In this document: piece after piece, positions 51,824 to 59,690 of the stretch
Numbering within the stretch: the first letter of the stretch is position 1
Layout of the letters: every line of letters begins with the position of its first letter
Source of the DNA: CAVQUE01 sp046290435
GTDB taxonomy: Bacteria; Actinomycetota; Acidimicrobiia; Acidimicrobiales; UBA8592
Direction of reading: 5' to 3'
DNA length: 64,000 nucleotides
NCBI GenBank assembly: GCA_046290435.1
Contig: JBKAGO010000038.1
Span: 1 to 64,000, forward strand
Program-made: the position numbers and the translations under genes
Notes under the pieces: generated by a model
What the model saw: only the letters and a program-made list of their open reading frames with translations
Database searches by the model: none
What the model was told of the DNA's origin: nothing

Positions 51824-52030
51824 ATGGACACCGGCGCAGACATCGAACCCGTCGACGGCCCCGACGAGGTGCGCGAGGACTGCCGCCACTACTCGAGCCG
51901 GACGCTCCCCACCGGCGAGACGGTGCAACGCTGCCGGCTCGGAGCCAACACCGAGGCCCCGTTCACCTGCCCGGTGGACTGCCTCTTCTTCGAGCCCCGG
52001 GCGATCTCCGACACCGGCTGGAGGACCTGA
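51824..52030 (+). CDS. Small Cys-containing protein
   Basis: A 68-residue protein beginning MDTGADIEPVDGPDEVREDC. It has four Cys (near residues 20, 37, 49 and 53) arranged as C-x16-C-x11-C-x3-C, around HYSSRTLPTGETVQRC and TCPVDCLFFEP. The pattern suggests a metal-binding or disulphide-stabilised mini-domain. No family was named with confidence. It stands alone between the divergent glnD and the palindromic repeat copy B. Confidence 0.65.
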   Translation: MDTGADIEPVDGPDEVREDCRHYSSRTLPTGETVQRCRLGANTEAPFTCPVDCLFFEPRAISDTGWRT

Positions 52031-52081
52031 GAATCCCGAGCGCGGTGTCGTCGGACGCCACGAGACGCACCGCCATCGTGC

Positions 52082-52123
52082 CTGGCGCCGAAACTCGTCG
52101 CCAGAGCGACGGTTTTCGGCGCC
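52082..52123. repeat. Dispersed structured palindrome, copy B
   Basis: A second copy of the element at 28122. It has the arms GGCGCCGAAA and TTTCGGCGCC, the same 20-base spacer length, and an inner hairpin CGTCGC with GCGACG that is perfectly paired here. It lies between the Cys-containing gene and the 3' end of a minus-strand hypothetical gene. Confidence 0.85.
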
Positions 52124-52142
52124 GGAACGGATGACCGCTGGG

Positions 52143-52610
52143 TCAGCGCAGCCCCTCGTCACGGCGACGTTGTAGATGGATGCTCGCCTTGGCGGCGCCC
52201 CAGACGATGCCGGCCTGATGCACGTCCTCGCCGAGGTCGGCGAAGGTCGCCGGCGTCACGTCGAACGGGTCGTTCGGGAACGCCCATCGGACCGTGTCGG
52301 GACGAGGCACCGGACGCGCCCCTGCACCGTGCAGTACCGCGACCGGGAACCGGGCGGCATCGCGCAACACCGTGAGCGGCGTCGACCGCTGGGCGTCGAT
52401 GTCGGTCGCCAGCAGCGCCCCGAGCCGGCGCTCGACGAACGCAGCCGCATCGGTGGCCGCCCGCTCGACGGCCTCGTGCTCGACCTCCAGTCCCTGCGCG
52501 CCAGCCACGCGGGCGACGCTGGCACGAACCCAGTTCGGGGTGGCTGCGACTGCAGCCGACAGGAGTTCGCTGGCTACGGTCTCGATGTCGACGTCCGATG
52601 GCGGCGTCAC
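52143..52610 (-). CDS. Hypothetical protein
   Basis: A 155-residue protein if translation begins at the GTG at 52610, which has AGAGGA upstream. An ATG at 52679 would add 23 residues but would collide with the divergent gene start. It has a helical N-terminal half (ELLSAAVAATPNWVRASVARVAG, AFVERRLGALLATD) and a C-terminal part with RWAFPNDPFDVTPATFADLGEDVHQAGIVWG. No family was recognised, and it is probably a conserved actinobacterial cytosolic protein. Confidence 0.7.
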   Translation of the reverse strand: MTPPSDVDIETVASELLSAAVAATPNWVRASVARVAGAQGLEVEHEAVERAATDAAAFVERRLGALLATDIDAQRSTPLTVLRDAARFPVAVLHGAGARPVPRPDTVRWAFPNDPFDVTPATFADLGEDVHQAGIVWGAAKASIHLQRRRDEGLR

Positions 52611-52677
52611 GACGGTCCTCTGCGATCGAAGAACAGGCCACCCTGCCGCGAACGACAGCGACGAGAGCGAGGCGACC

Positions 52678-53175
52678 ATGTGGGAACGACCGAAGCGTAT
52701 CGAGCCCGGTCCCGGCCAGGAGTCGGTCTGGGACTATCCCCGGCCCCCGGCGCTGGAGCCGGTACCCAAACGGATCCGCGTCGAGTTCGCCGGACAGTTG
52801 ATCGCCGCCACCGACGCCGCGTATCGGGTATGCGAGACCAGCCATGCGCCCGCCTACTACCTGCCCATGGCCGACATCGACGACGTGCTCGTCGGCGTCG
52901 AAGGTGCGTCGTTCTGCGAGTGGAAGGGCGTCGCCTCGTACTACGACGTCGTCGTCGGCGATCGCACGGCATCCCGCGCCGCCTGGACCTACCACGAGCC
53001 CACCGCCCGGTTCGCTCCCATCGTCGACCACGTCGCCTTCTACGCCGGCATGATGGATCGCTGCTGGGTCGGCGACGAGGAGGTCTCGCCCATGGACGGC
53101 GACTTCTACGGCGGCTGGATCACCCCCGACCTGGTCGGGCCGTTCAAGGGCGCACCCGGCACCCGCCACTGGTAG
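52678..53175 (+). CDS. DUF427 domain protein
   Basis: This 165-residue protein matches the DUF427 family. It has RVCETSHAPAYYLP (about residues 52-65), VEGASFCEWKGVASYYDVVVG, AWTYHEP and the C-terminal FYGGWITPDLVGPFKGAPGTRHW. The family is a small beta-rich cytosolic protein of unknown function that is common in actinobacteria. GAGG lies before the ATG at 52678, which almost abuts the divergent hypothetical gene. Confidence 0.92.
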   Translation: MWERPKRIEPGPGQESVWDYPRPPALEPVPKRIRVEFAGQLIAATDAAYRVCETSHAPAYYLPMADIDDVLVGVEGASFCEWKGVASYYDVVVGDRTASRAAWTYHEPTARFAPIVDHVAFYAGMMDRCWVGDEEVSPMDGDFYGGWITPDLVGPFKGAPGTRHW

Positions 53176-53264
53176 GCGCCCACCCCGACCGGCGGACGGA
53201 CGTCGACGCGACCGCCACGTGACGTTCATGTGACCGACGCCTCAATTTCCGCTGCAGGTGACCC

Positions 53265-54569
53265 GTGAGTAGCCTCTGGCGGATGTCGAGACGGATCGGG
53301 TTGGCGTGGGCGCTCGTCGCTGCGATCGTGCTCGCGATCGTCGCCCCCGCTGCGATCGCAGTCGCCCAGGACGATGCCGCCGATCTCGAGCTGCGCGGCA
53401 CCGTCCGCGCCGGTCGCGATGTCGTCCCGGACATCCCCATCGCCGTTGCGCTACCCGACGGCGAGACCATCGGCGAGACGGCGGCCGACGCCGAGGGCCG
53501 CTGGTCCGTCCCGCTCCCGGGGCCCGGCACCTACGTCGTCTCGATCGACACCGCAGCCTTTCCCGAGGGCATCGCGCTCCAGCCCGGAGCGCCCGCCGAG
53601 CAGTCCATCGAGGTCACCGACCGTTCGCAGTCGGTGACCTTCCGACTCCAGTCCGGAGCGACCAGCGCGGTCGTGGCCCAACAGAACGACTTCGAGCGCA
53701 TCCTCAACCGGTTCGTCAGCGGCATCAAGGTCGGCCTGCTTGTCGCCATGGCTGCCGTCGGCCTGTCGTTGATCTTCGGCGTCACCGGCCTGGTCAACTT
53801 CGCACACTCCGAGCTCGTGGCCTTCGGCGCCGTCACCGCCTTCGCTCTCGAGGCCTGGACGCCGTTGCCGTTCCTGCTGGTCGTCGTGCTGGCGGTGATG
53901 ATCGGCGGCCTGCTCGGGTTCACCCTCGAATCCGGGCTGTTCGGGCCGTTGCGGCGCCGGAAGATGAACACCATCTCGCTGATGGTCGTGTCGATCGGCC
54001 TCGCGTTCGTGCTGCGCTACCTGATCCTGATCTACTTCGGGAGCCGCCAGAGGACCTACGAGGCGTTCCGGATCCAGACCAACTTCGACATCGGCCCCGT
54101 GTCCTTGCCCCCCAAGGACTACTGGATCATGCTGACGGCGATCGTCGTGCTGGTCGGTGTCGGTCTGATGCTCCAGAAGACCAAGCTCGGTACAGCGATG
54201 CGCGCCGTGGCCGACAACCCGCCGCTGGCCAAATCGTCGGGTATCGACGTCGACCGGACGATCCTGTCGGTCTGGATCATGGGTGCCGCCCTCGCTGCGC
54301 TGGGCGGCATCTTGTTGGGCCTGACCCAGACCGTCGAATGGCAGATGGGCGAGCGAATCCTGTTGCTGATCTTCGCCGCAGTCACCCTCGGCGGGCTGGG
54401 CACCGCCTATGGCGCCATGGTCGGCGGTCTGGCCATCGGCATCGCCAGCGAGGTGTCGGTCGAGTGGCTCGACAACGACCTCAAGTTCCTCGTCGCGTTG
54501 GTGGCGTTGATCCTGATCCTGCTGGTCCGACCCCAGGGCATCCTCGGCGTCCGGGAGCGATTCGGATGA
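53265..54569 (+). CDS. livH: Branched-chain amino acid type ABC permease LivH with N-terminal extracytoplasmic domain
   Basis: A 434-residue permease. Residues about 9-34 form a signal-like helix. Residues 40-130 form an extracytoplasmic beta-rich domain like carboxypeptidase-regulatory or CNA-B folds (ELRGTVRAGRDVVPDIPIAVALPDGET, GRWSVPLPGPGTYVVSIDT). The LivH membrane domain starts near residue 145 (GLSLIFGVTGLVNFAHSELVAFGA) and ends LILLVRPQGILGVRERFG. Ordinary LivH proteins are about 290-300 residues and lack the N-terminal domain. The GTG start at 53265 keeps the signal peptide, and an ATG 18 bases later is possible. The stop overlaps livM. Confidence 0.9.
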   Translation: MSSLWRMSRRIGLAWALVAAIVLAIVAPAAIAVAQDDAADLELRGTVRAGRDVVPDIPIAVALPDGETIGETAADAEGRWSVPLPGPGTYVVSIDTAAFPEGIALQPGAPAEQSIEVTDRSQSVTFRLQSGATSAVVAQQNDFERILNRFVSGIKVGLLVAMAAVGLSLIFGVTGLVNFAHSELVAFGAVTAFALEAWTPLPFLLVVVLAVMIGGLLGFTLESGLFGPLRRRKMNTISLMVVSIGLAFVLRYLILIYFGSRQRTYEAFRIQTNFDIGPVSLPPKDYWIMLTAIVVLVGVGLMLQKTKLGTAMRAVADNPPLAKSSGIDVDRTILSVWIMGAALAALGGILLGLTQTVEWQMGERILLLIFAAVTLGGLGTAYGAMVGGLAIGIASEVSVEWLDNDLKFLVALVALILILLVRPQGILGVRERFG

Positions 54570-55627
54570 ACACCTTGGCCGCGTTCGACATCGGCAAGCT
54601 CTTCGGCGACTCCATACGCGCCGGTATCGGCGTCAACGGAGCGGTGTTCGCACTGGCCGCGGTGGGACTCAATCTGCACTACGGCTTCACGGGGCTGTTG
54701 AACTTCGGGATGGTTGCCTTCATGGCTGCCGGCGCCTACGGCATGGCCATCTTGTTCACCCAGGGGTGGCTCGGTGGATCGATCATCATGGGAATGGCGG
54801 CCGGCATCACCTTCGCCATCGCACTGGCGATGATGGTCGGCCTGCCGGCGCTGCGCCTGCGCGCCGACTACCTGGCCATCACCACCATCGCCATCGGCGA
54901 GGTCCTGCGCATCTCGTTCCGTTCCCAGCGGCTCTTCGACCTCACCGGCGGCCCGTTCGGCCTGCCGAGCATCGAGGACCGCAACGCCGGCGTCAGCCTG
55001 TCCGACCGGGTCGGCCGAGACTGGAACCCACTCTTCGATGTCGCCGACCCGGGCCAGACCTACGGGTTCTGGCGCCTCACGTTCGACGCGAAGACGCTCT
55101 GGATCATGATCATCGGATGGACGTTGGTGGTTCTGGCGTCGTTGTTGATCTGGTCGCTCATCCAGTCCCCGTGGGGGCGTGTGCTGAAGGCGATCCGCGA
55201 GGACGAGGACGCCGCGCGCGCGATGGGCAAGAACGTCTACGCGTACAAGCTGCAGAGCCTCGCGCTCGGCGGCGTCATCGGCGCATTGGCCGGCATCGTC
55301 GACACCCTCGACACCGGTTTCGTGCAATCCGAGCAGTTCAGACCCCAGACCACCTTCTTCATCTGGACCGTGCTGATCCTCGGCGGCGCCGCGTCGAAGT
55401 GGGGCCCGGCGCTGGGGGCGGTGGTCTTCTGGTTCGTGCTGATCTTCGTCGAAGAACTGCTGCGCCAGTTGGTCGACAACGACTGGATCCCCGACGCCAT
55501 CATCGATTCGTCCAACATCGCTGCGGTGCGACTGGTCCTGATGGGCGTGATGTTGATCGCGCTGATGGTCTGGCGACCACAGGGCATGCTGGGCAAGAAG
55601 GAAGAGGTGCTCATCGATGCCCGATGA
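54566..55627 (+). CDS. livM: Branched-chain amino acid type ABC permease LivM
   Basis: This 353-residue membrane subunit pairs with LivH. Typical LivM motifs are GLNLHYGFTGLLNFGMVAFMAAGAY, LRLRADYLAITTIAIGEVLR, the cytoplasmic EAA-like loop SPWGRVLKAIREDEDAARAMGKN, and TVLILGGAASKWGPALGA. It starts in an ATGA overlap with livH and its end overlaps livG by 11 bp. An insertion around residues 135-175 (IEDRNAGVSLSDRVGRDWNPLF) is larger than in short LivM proteins. Confidence 0.94.
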   Translation: MNTLAAFDIGKLFGDSIRAGIGVNGAVFALAAVGLNLHYGFTGLLNFGMVAFMAAGAYGMAILFTQGWLGGSIIMGMAAGITFAIALAMMVGLPALRLRADYLAITTIAIGEVLRISFRSQRLFDLTGGPFGLPSIEDRNAGVSLSDRVGRDWNPLFDVADPGQTYGFWRLTFDAKTLWIMIIGWTLVVLASLLIWSLIQSPWGRVLKAIREDEDAARAMGKNVYAYKLQSLALGGVIGALAGIVDTLDTGFVQSEQFRPQTTFFIWTVLILGGAASKWGPALGAVVFWFVLIFVEELLRQLVDNDWIPDAIIDSSNIAAVRLVLMGVMLIALMVWRPQGMLGKKEEVLIDAR

Positions 55628-56528
55628 GCACGCTCCCGAGTCTGCGCTCGAGGCCGGCCGCGAGCTGCGCGGACCGCAGACACCGGCCGCCATCGCCGCC
55701 CGCGAGGCGGTCCGCTCGGCCGATCCCGTCCCTGGTTCGTCCAAGCCCGACCCGATCCTCACCGTCGATGGCCTGGTCCGCCGCTTCGGAGGACTCACCG
55801 CCGTCGACGTCGGCCACCTCGAGGTCCAGCGCGGCGTCATCACCGCCTTCATCGGCCCCAACGGCGCCGGCAAGACGACGCTGTTCAACCTGATCACCGG
55901 GTTCGACACGCCCGACGAGGGTTCCTGGAGCTTCCAAGGTCAGCCCCTCGCCGGCAAGCCGCCCCATGCCATCGCGAAGTCCGGCATGGTACGGACCTTC
56001 CAGCTGACGAAGTCGCTGGCGAAGATGAGCGTCATCGACAACATGAAGCTCGGTGCGCAGGGCCAGGTCGGCGAATCGCTGCTGCAGGCCCTGATCCCGG
56101 CCCGCTGGCGCTCCCAGGAACGCGAGATCGAGGAGCGCGCCGAGGAGCTGCTGCGCCGCTTCAACCTCATCCACATGCGCGACGAGTACGCCGCCACCAT
56201 GTCGGGAGGCCAGCGCAAGCTGCTCGAGATGGCTCGTGCGTTGATGGCCGAGCCCGACCTCATCCTGCTCGACGAGCCCATGGCCGGCGTCAACCCGGCG
56301 CTGGTGCAGTCGTTGCTCGGCCACGTCGAGGCCTTGCGCGACGAAGGGGTCAGCGTGCTGTTCATCGAGCACGACATGGACGTCATCATGGGGATCTCCG
56401 ACTGGATCGTCGTGCTCGGCGAAGGTCGGCTCCTGGCCGAGGGCACGCCCGACGACGTCGCCCAGAACCCGATGGTCATCGATGCCTACCTGGGCACCTC
56501 GTTCGCGCAGGAGAATCACGATGGCTGA
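55617..56528 (+). CDS. livG: ABC transporter ATP-binding protein LivG
   Basis: This 303-residue ATPase subunit has an extra 45-residue N-terminal linker rich in Ala, Glu and Pro. Walker A is GPNGAGKTT (about residues 81-89), the Q loop is in VRTFQLTKSL, the signature is MSGGQRKLLEMARAL, Walker B is LILLDEPMAGVNP, and the H loop is IEHDMDVIM. The IEHDMDVIM and AGVNP motifs mark the LivG rather than LivF type. It overlaps livM and livF. Confidence 0.95.
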   Translation: MPDEHAPESALEAGRELRGPQTPAAIAAREAVRSADPVPGSSKPDPILTVDGLVRRFGGLTAVDVGHLEVQRGVITAFIGPNGAGKTTLFNLITGFDTPDEGSWSFQGQPLAGKPPHAIAKSGMVRTFQLTKSLAKMSVIDNMKLGAQGQVGESLLQALIPARWRSQEREIEERAEELLRRFNLIHMRDEYAATMSGGQRKLLEMARALMAEPDLILLDEPMAGVNPALVQSLLGHVEALRDEGVSVLFIEHDMDVIMGISDWIVVLGEGRLLAEGTPDDVAQNPMVIDAYLGTSFAQENHDG

Positions 56529-57267
56529 CGCATCCACGGAGACGGTCCTCGTCGCCGAAGACCTGGTGGCCGGCTACCTCCCCGGCGTCGACATCCTGAC
56601 CGGCTGCAACTTCCAGCTCAGCCAGGGCGAGCTCGTCGGCATCATCGGCCCCAACGGCGCGGGCAAGTCCACGCTGCTCAAGTCGATGTTCGGTCTGGTG
56701 CCCGTGCGGGGCGGCGCGGTCCGGCTCCGTGGTGACGACATCACCAACCTTCCCGCACACGAACTGGTCCGCAAGGGCGTGGGCTTCGTACCCCAGACAG
56801 AGAACGTCTTCCCGTCGCTGACCATCATCGAGAACCTCGAGATGGGCGCGTACCAGCTGTCGGGCGACATCGTCGGCGAACGCATCGAGGGCATCATCGA
56901 GCTCTTCCCCCGGTTGGGCGAACGCGCCGGCAACCGTGCCGGGCTGCTGTCCGGCGGCGAACGCCAGATGCTGGCGATGGGCCGCGCGCTGATGATGGAG
57001 CCCGCGGTGCTGTTGCTCGACGAGCCCTCGGCCGGGCTGTCGCCTGCCTACCAGGGCGAGGTGTTCGAGAACGTGTCGGCCATCAACGCCACCGGCGTGT
57101 CGATCGTGATGGTCGAACAGAACGCCCATCGCTGCCTGGCCATTGCCGACCGCGGGTACGTGCTCGATCAGGGCAAGAACGCCTACGACGGCACCGGCGA
57201 CGACCTCCTCAACGACCCCAAGGTCATCGAGCTCTACCTCGGCACCCTCGCCCGACGAGGCGGCTGA
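56521..57267 (+). CDS. livF: ABC transporter ATP-binding protein LivF
   Basis: This 248-residue ATPase subunit has Walker A GPNGAGKSTLLKS, a Q loop in VPQTENVFPSLTI (typical LivF), signature LSGGERQMLAMGRALM, Walker B VLLLDEPSAGLSP, and MVEQNAHRCLAIADRGYVLDQG at the end. The ATG at 56521 overlaps the livG stop by 8 bp. It completes the livHMGF operon, with the solute-binding protein gene convergent behind the terminator. Confidence 0.95.
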   Translation: MADASTETVLVAEDLVAGYLPGVDILTGCNFQLSQGELVGIIGPNGAGKSTLLKSMFGLVPVRGGAVRLRGDDITNLPAHELVRKGVGFVPQTENVFPSLTIIENLEMGAYQLSGDIVGERIEGIIELFPRLGERAGNRAGLLSGGERQMLAMGRALMMEPAVLLLDEPSAGLSPAYQGEVFENVSAINATGVSIVMVEQNAHRCLAIADRGYVLDQGKNAYDGTGDDLLNDPKVIELYLGTLARRGG

Positions 57268-57317
57268 CCCGGCCGACGGGGCTGGCCCGTCGAGCGGCTT
57301 CTCACCCAAAACGGCCC

Positions 57318-57345
57318 GAGGGCCCCGGCCGGAGCCGGGACCCTC
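57318..57345. terminator. Bidirectional terminator between livF and livJ
   Basis: A 12-bp stem with one mismatch (GAGGGCCCCGGC against GCCGGGACCCTC) and a CGGA loop sits between the convergent ends of livF and the binding-protein gene. AAAA shortly before the stem on the plus strand becomes TTTT for the minus-strand transcript. Confidence 0.8.
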
Positions 57346-57368
57346 GTCAGATGCCGTGATCGTCGAGA

Positions 57369-58790
57369 TCAGGATGCAGCGTTGAAGGTGACCTGCTCGA
57401 GGACCTGCTGCACGCCATCGGCGTCGTAGTCGTAGACGTCGTACACGCCGACGCTGGGCTCGCCCACATCGAGGAACTCGATGAGGCCGGAAGCCCCGTC
57501 GTAGTCGATGTCGGCGCCACCGGCCAGCAGTTCGGAGCACTCGGCAAAGCTGCCGCACTTCTCGCCACCGGTGGTCACGCCGACCATCTCGGCCTGGATG
57601 TCGCCCGGCTCGTTGGAGCCGGCAGCCTGGGCGGCCAAGGCGATGATGATCGCACAGTCATAGGCCTGCGCCGAGAAGATGGCGTCGACGCCGGGGGCGT
57701 AGGTCTCGAAGTTGGCCGGGAAGTCCGCAGCGCCGCTCTCGGGAGCAGCCGAGGGCTGCGTGCCCTTGATGCCCGCAGCGATGCTGGGGTTGGACTCGTC
57801 GATGGCCGCACCCAGCTCACCGGTGGCCATGCCGTCGGTGATGTAGATCTGGATGGCGTCGGGACCGACACCCTGCTCGATCATCGTCTGGATGATGGAA
57901 ATGCCCTCTTCGAAGGCGACCAGGACCACAGCGTCGGGGCCGGCGCCGACCACGCTGGTGACGACGTCGTCGAAGCTGGTGGCGTTGGGGTCGTAGGGGG
58001 TGTCATAGACCACGGTGCCGCCGCCGGCTTCGATCGCGGGCACGAAGAACTCGTTGAAGCCCACGCCGTAGTCGTCGGAGCGAGACACGACCGCGATGTT
58101 CGAGAAGCCGTCACCGAGCACGACGTCGGCCAGAGCCGGAGCCTGGAGGTCGTCGGAGGGAGCGGTCCGGAAGTAGAAGCCGTCGTCACCGTCGGTGCCG
58201 AGGCCCGCTGCGGTGTTCGAGGGCGAGCACTGCACGACCGGGGCCGAGGTGATCTTGTCGATGACCGAGCCGGTGATGCCAGATGCCGCGGCACCGACGA
58301 TGGCGTCGACGCCCTCGGAGCCGAGCAGGCGGTCGACGGTGGTGTTGGCGATGTCGGGATCGGTGCCGGAGTCGCCCTCGGTGAGGGCGATGGGAGCACC
58401 GTTGACGCCGCCGGCTGCGTTGATGTCACAGACCGCCATGCTGACCGCTTCGATCATCGGGGGGCCGAGGAACGCCAGCTGGCCCGTTGCGGGCAGCAAC
58501 GTGCCGAGGTTGAGGCCGTCGCCGGCGACACCGCAGTCCTCACCGGGGCCGTAGGCGGCCTCGGTCATGTCACCCTCGTCGGCGGGCTCTTCCTCCGCGG
58601 GCTCTTCCTCCGCAGGCTCTTCCTCCGCGGGCTCTTCTTCTGCGGGCTCTTCTTCCGCAGGCTCTTCCTCCGCTGGTTCCTCGGCATCCTGTTCGGTTGC
58701 CGTGGGTTCTTCGTCGTCGTCACCACAGGCGGCCGCGATCAGCCCGAAGGCCAAGAAGATCGCGAGCAGCCGCATAAGGGTCTTGCTCAT
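57369..58790 (-). CDS. livJ: Branched-chain amino acid type solute-binding lipoprotein
   Basis: This 473-residue lipoprotein has a lipobox LIAAAC (Cys22) and then an acidic linker of seven EEPAE-like repeats (about residues 37-70). The type I periplasmic-binding fold follows (LNLGTLLPATGQLAFLGPPMIEAVSMAV, AVVSRSDDYGVGFNEFFVPAIE, IYITDGMATGELG). It would bring an amino acid, amide or related ligand to LivHMGF. Four or more Cys in the binding domain suggest disulphides, including one in GEKCGSFAECSELL. The gene has its own promoter and faces the transporter operon tail to tail. Confidence 0.93.
   Translation of the reverse strand: MSKTLMRLLAIFLAFGLIAAACGDDDEEPTATEQDAEEPAEEEPAEEEPAEEEPAEEEPAEEEPAEEEPADEGDMTEAAYGPGEDCGVAGDGLNLGTLLPATGQLAFLGPPMIEAVSMAVCDINAAGGVNGAPIALTEGDSGTDPDIANTTVDRLLGSEGVDAIVGAAASGITGSVIDKITSAPVVQCSPSNTAAGLGTDGDDGFYFRTAPSDDLQAPALADVVLGDGFSNIAVVSRSDDYGVGFNEFFVPAIEAGGGTVVYDTPYDPNATSFDDVVTSVVGAGPDAVVLVAFEEGISIIQTMIEQGVGPDAIQIYITDGMATGELGAAIDESNPSIAAGIKGTQPSAAPESGAADFPANFETYAPGVDAIFSAQAYDCAIIIALAAQAAGSNEPGDIQAEMVGVTTGGEKCGSFAECSELLAGGADIDYDGASGLIEFLDVGEPSVGVYDVYDYDADGVQQVLEQVTFNAAS
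58585..58674. repeat. 15-bp tandem repeat encoding the acidic linker of livJ
   Basis: Six 15-bp units (GGCTCTTCCTCCGCG on the plus strand, with third-position variants) encode the repeated Glu-Glu-Pro-Ala-Glu linker between the lipid anchor and the binding domain. A degenerate seventh unit follows. Confidence 0.95.
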
Positions 58791-58996
58791 GGGTTGTTTC
58801 CCTCCACAGGAGAACCGGGTCCGGTCGGACCCCTTTCGGGCACCGGAGTGCTTGGCACGAAAGGCTATTGCATCTGTCCGGTGAACTCACGGCAGAGCGC
58901 AGATGGCGTTCACATGCGCACGAGAGGAGCATGGCCGGCGCTGCGCCGGGCCGTTGTGCCCTGCCCGACAGGATCGGGGTTGGCGACAGTTGACTC

Positions 58997-59668
58997 GTGG
59001 GTGCCCGTTGGCTCGTCTACGCGACGCTCGGCGTCATGCTCCTCGTGGCCGCGCTGCTCTCCGACGGAACACCGGTCCGGTCGGCCGACCCGTCGGGCCC
59101 CGGCACCGCCGATGACCTCGTCACCCTCGTCGACTGGGGGCTCGAACGGTTCACGCGCTCAGGCCTCGCGGAGCCCACGCTTGTCGGCGCCACGGTGGTC
59201 CCCGACGGCAACGGCGACGAACGCATCGGATGGGTGGCGATGACCGACCAGGGGGCGGTCATCTCACTCGATGACGACCTACGGATCTGTTGCGCCGGTT
59301 TCCGAGGCATCGCGATCCTGTGCGACGAGGCGAAGCGCTGCATGCTCCACGAGCTGTCCCACGTGTGGATCGACCAGAACGTCGACGCAGACGCACGTGA
59401 GAAGTTCATGGCCCACACCGGCGCCACGGTCTGGGACGACCCAGCGGTCCCCTGGCATGCGCGTGGCGTCGAGCAGGCGGCGGAAACGCTGGCCTGGGGC
59501 CTCATGTCCGAGCCCACGGCCGCACCGACGTGCCCGGACAGCGCCTGCCTCCGGCGCTCCGCCGGCTTCTCCATCCTCACCGGTCGGACACCCGATGTCG
59601 ATTGTGAACGCTGCGCTTCCCTACCCGGCGTTCCGGTCGAGATGCCGATCACCGGCGATCCCCGTTGA
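58997..59668 (+). CDS. Putative secreted HExxH metallopeptidase-like protein
   Basis: This 223-residue protein has an N-terminal hydrophobic segment (WLVYATLGVMLLVAALL), suggesting export or anchoring. The zinc-binding pattern is HELSHVW (His118, Glu119, His122) with a possible third ligand in the downstream helix EQAAETLAWGL. There are several Cys (RICCAGF, CDEAKRC, CPDSAC, CERC) that could form disulphides outside the cell. The overall family is not recognised, and a catalytically active peptidase is inference from the motif. The start is GTG. It is monocistronic and convergent with hemQ. Confidence 0.7.
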   Translation: MGARWLVYATLGVMLLVAALLSDGTPVRSADPSGPGTADDLVTLVDWGLERFTRSGLAEPTLVGATVVPDGNGDERIGWVAMTDQGAVISLDDDLRICCAGFRGIAILCDEAKRCMLHELSHVWIDQNVDADAREKFMAHTGATVWDDPAVPWHARGVEQAAETLAWGLMSEPTAAPTCPDSACLRRSAGFSILTGRTPDVDCERCASLPGVPVEMPITGDPR

Positions 59669-59690
59669 TAGGGGCGGGGACGGGGACCCC

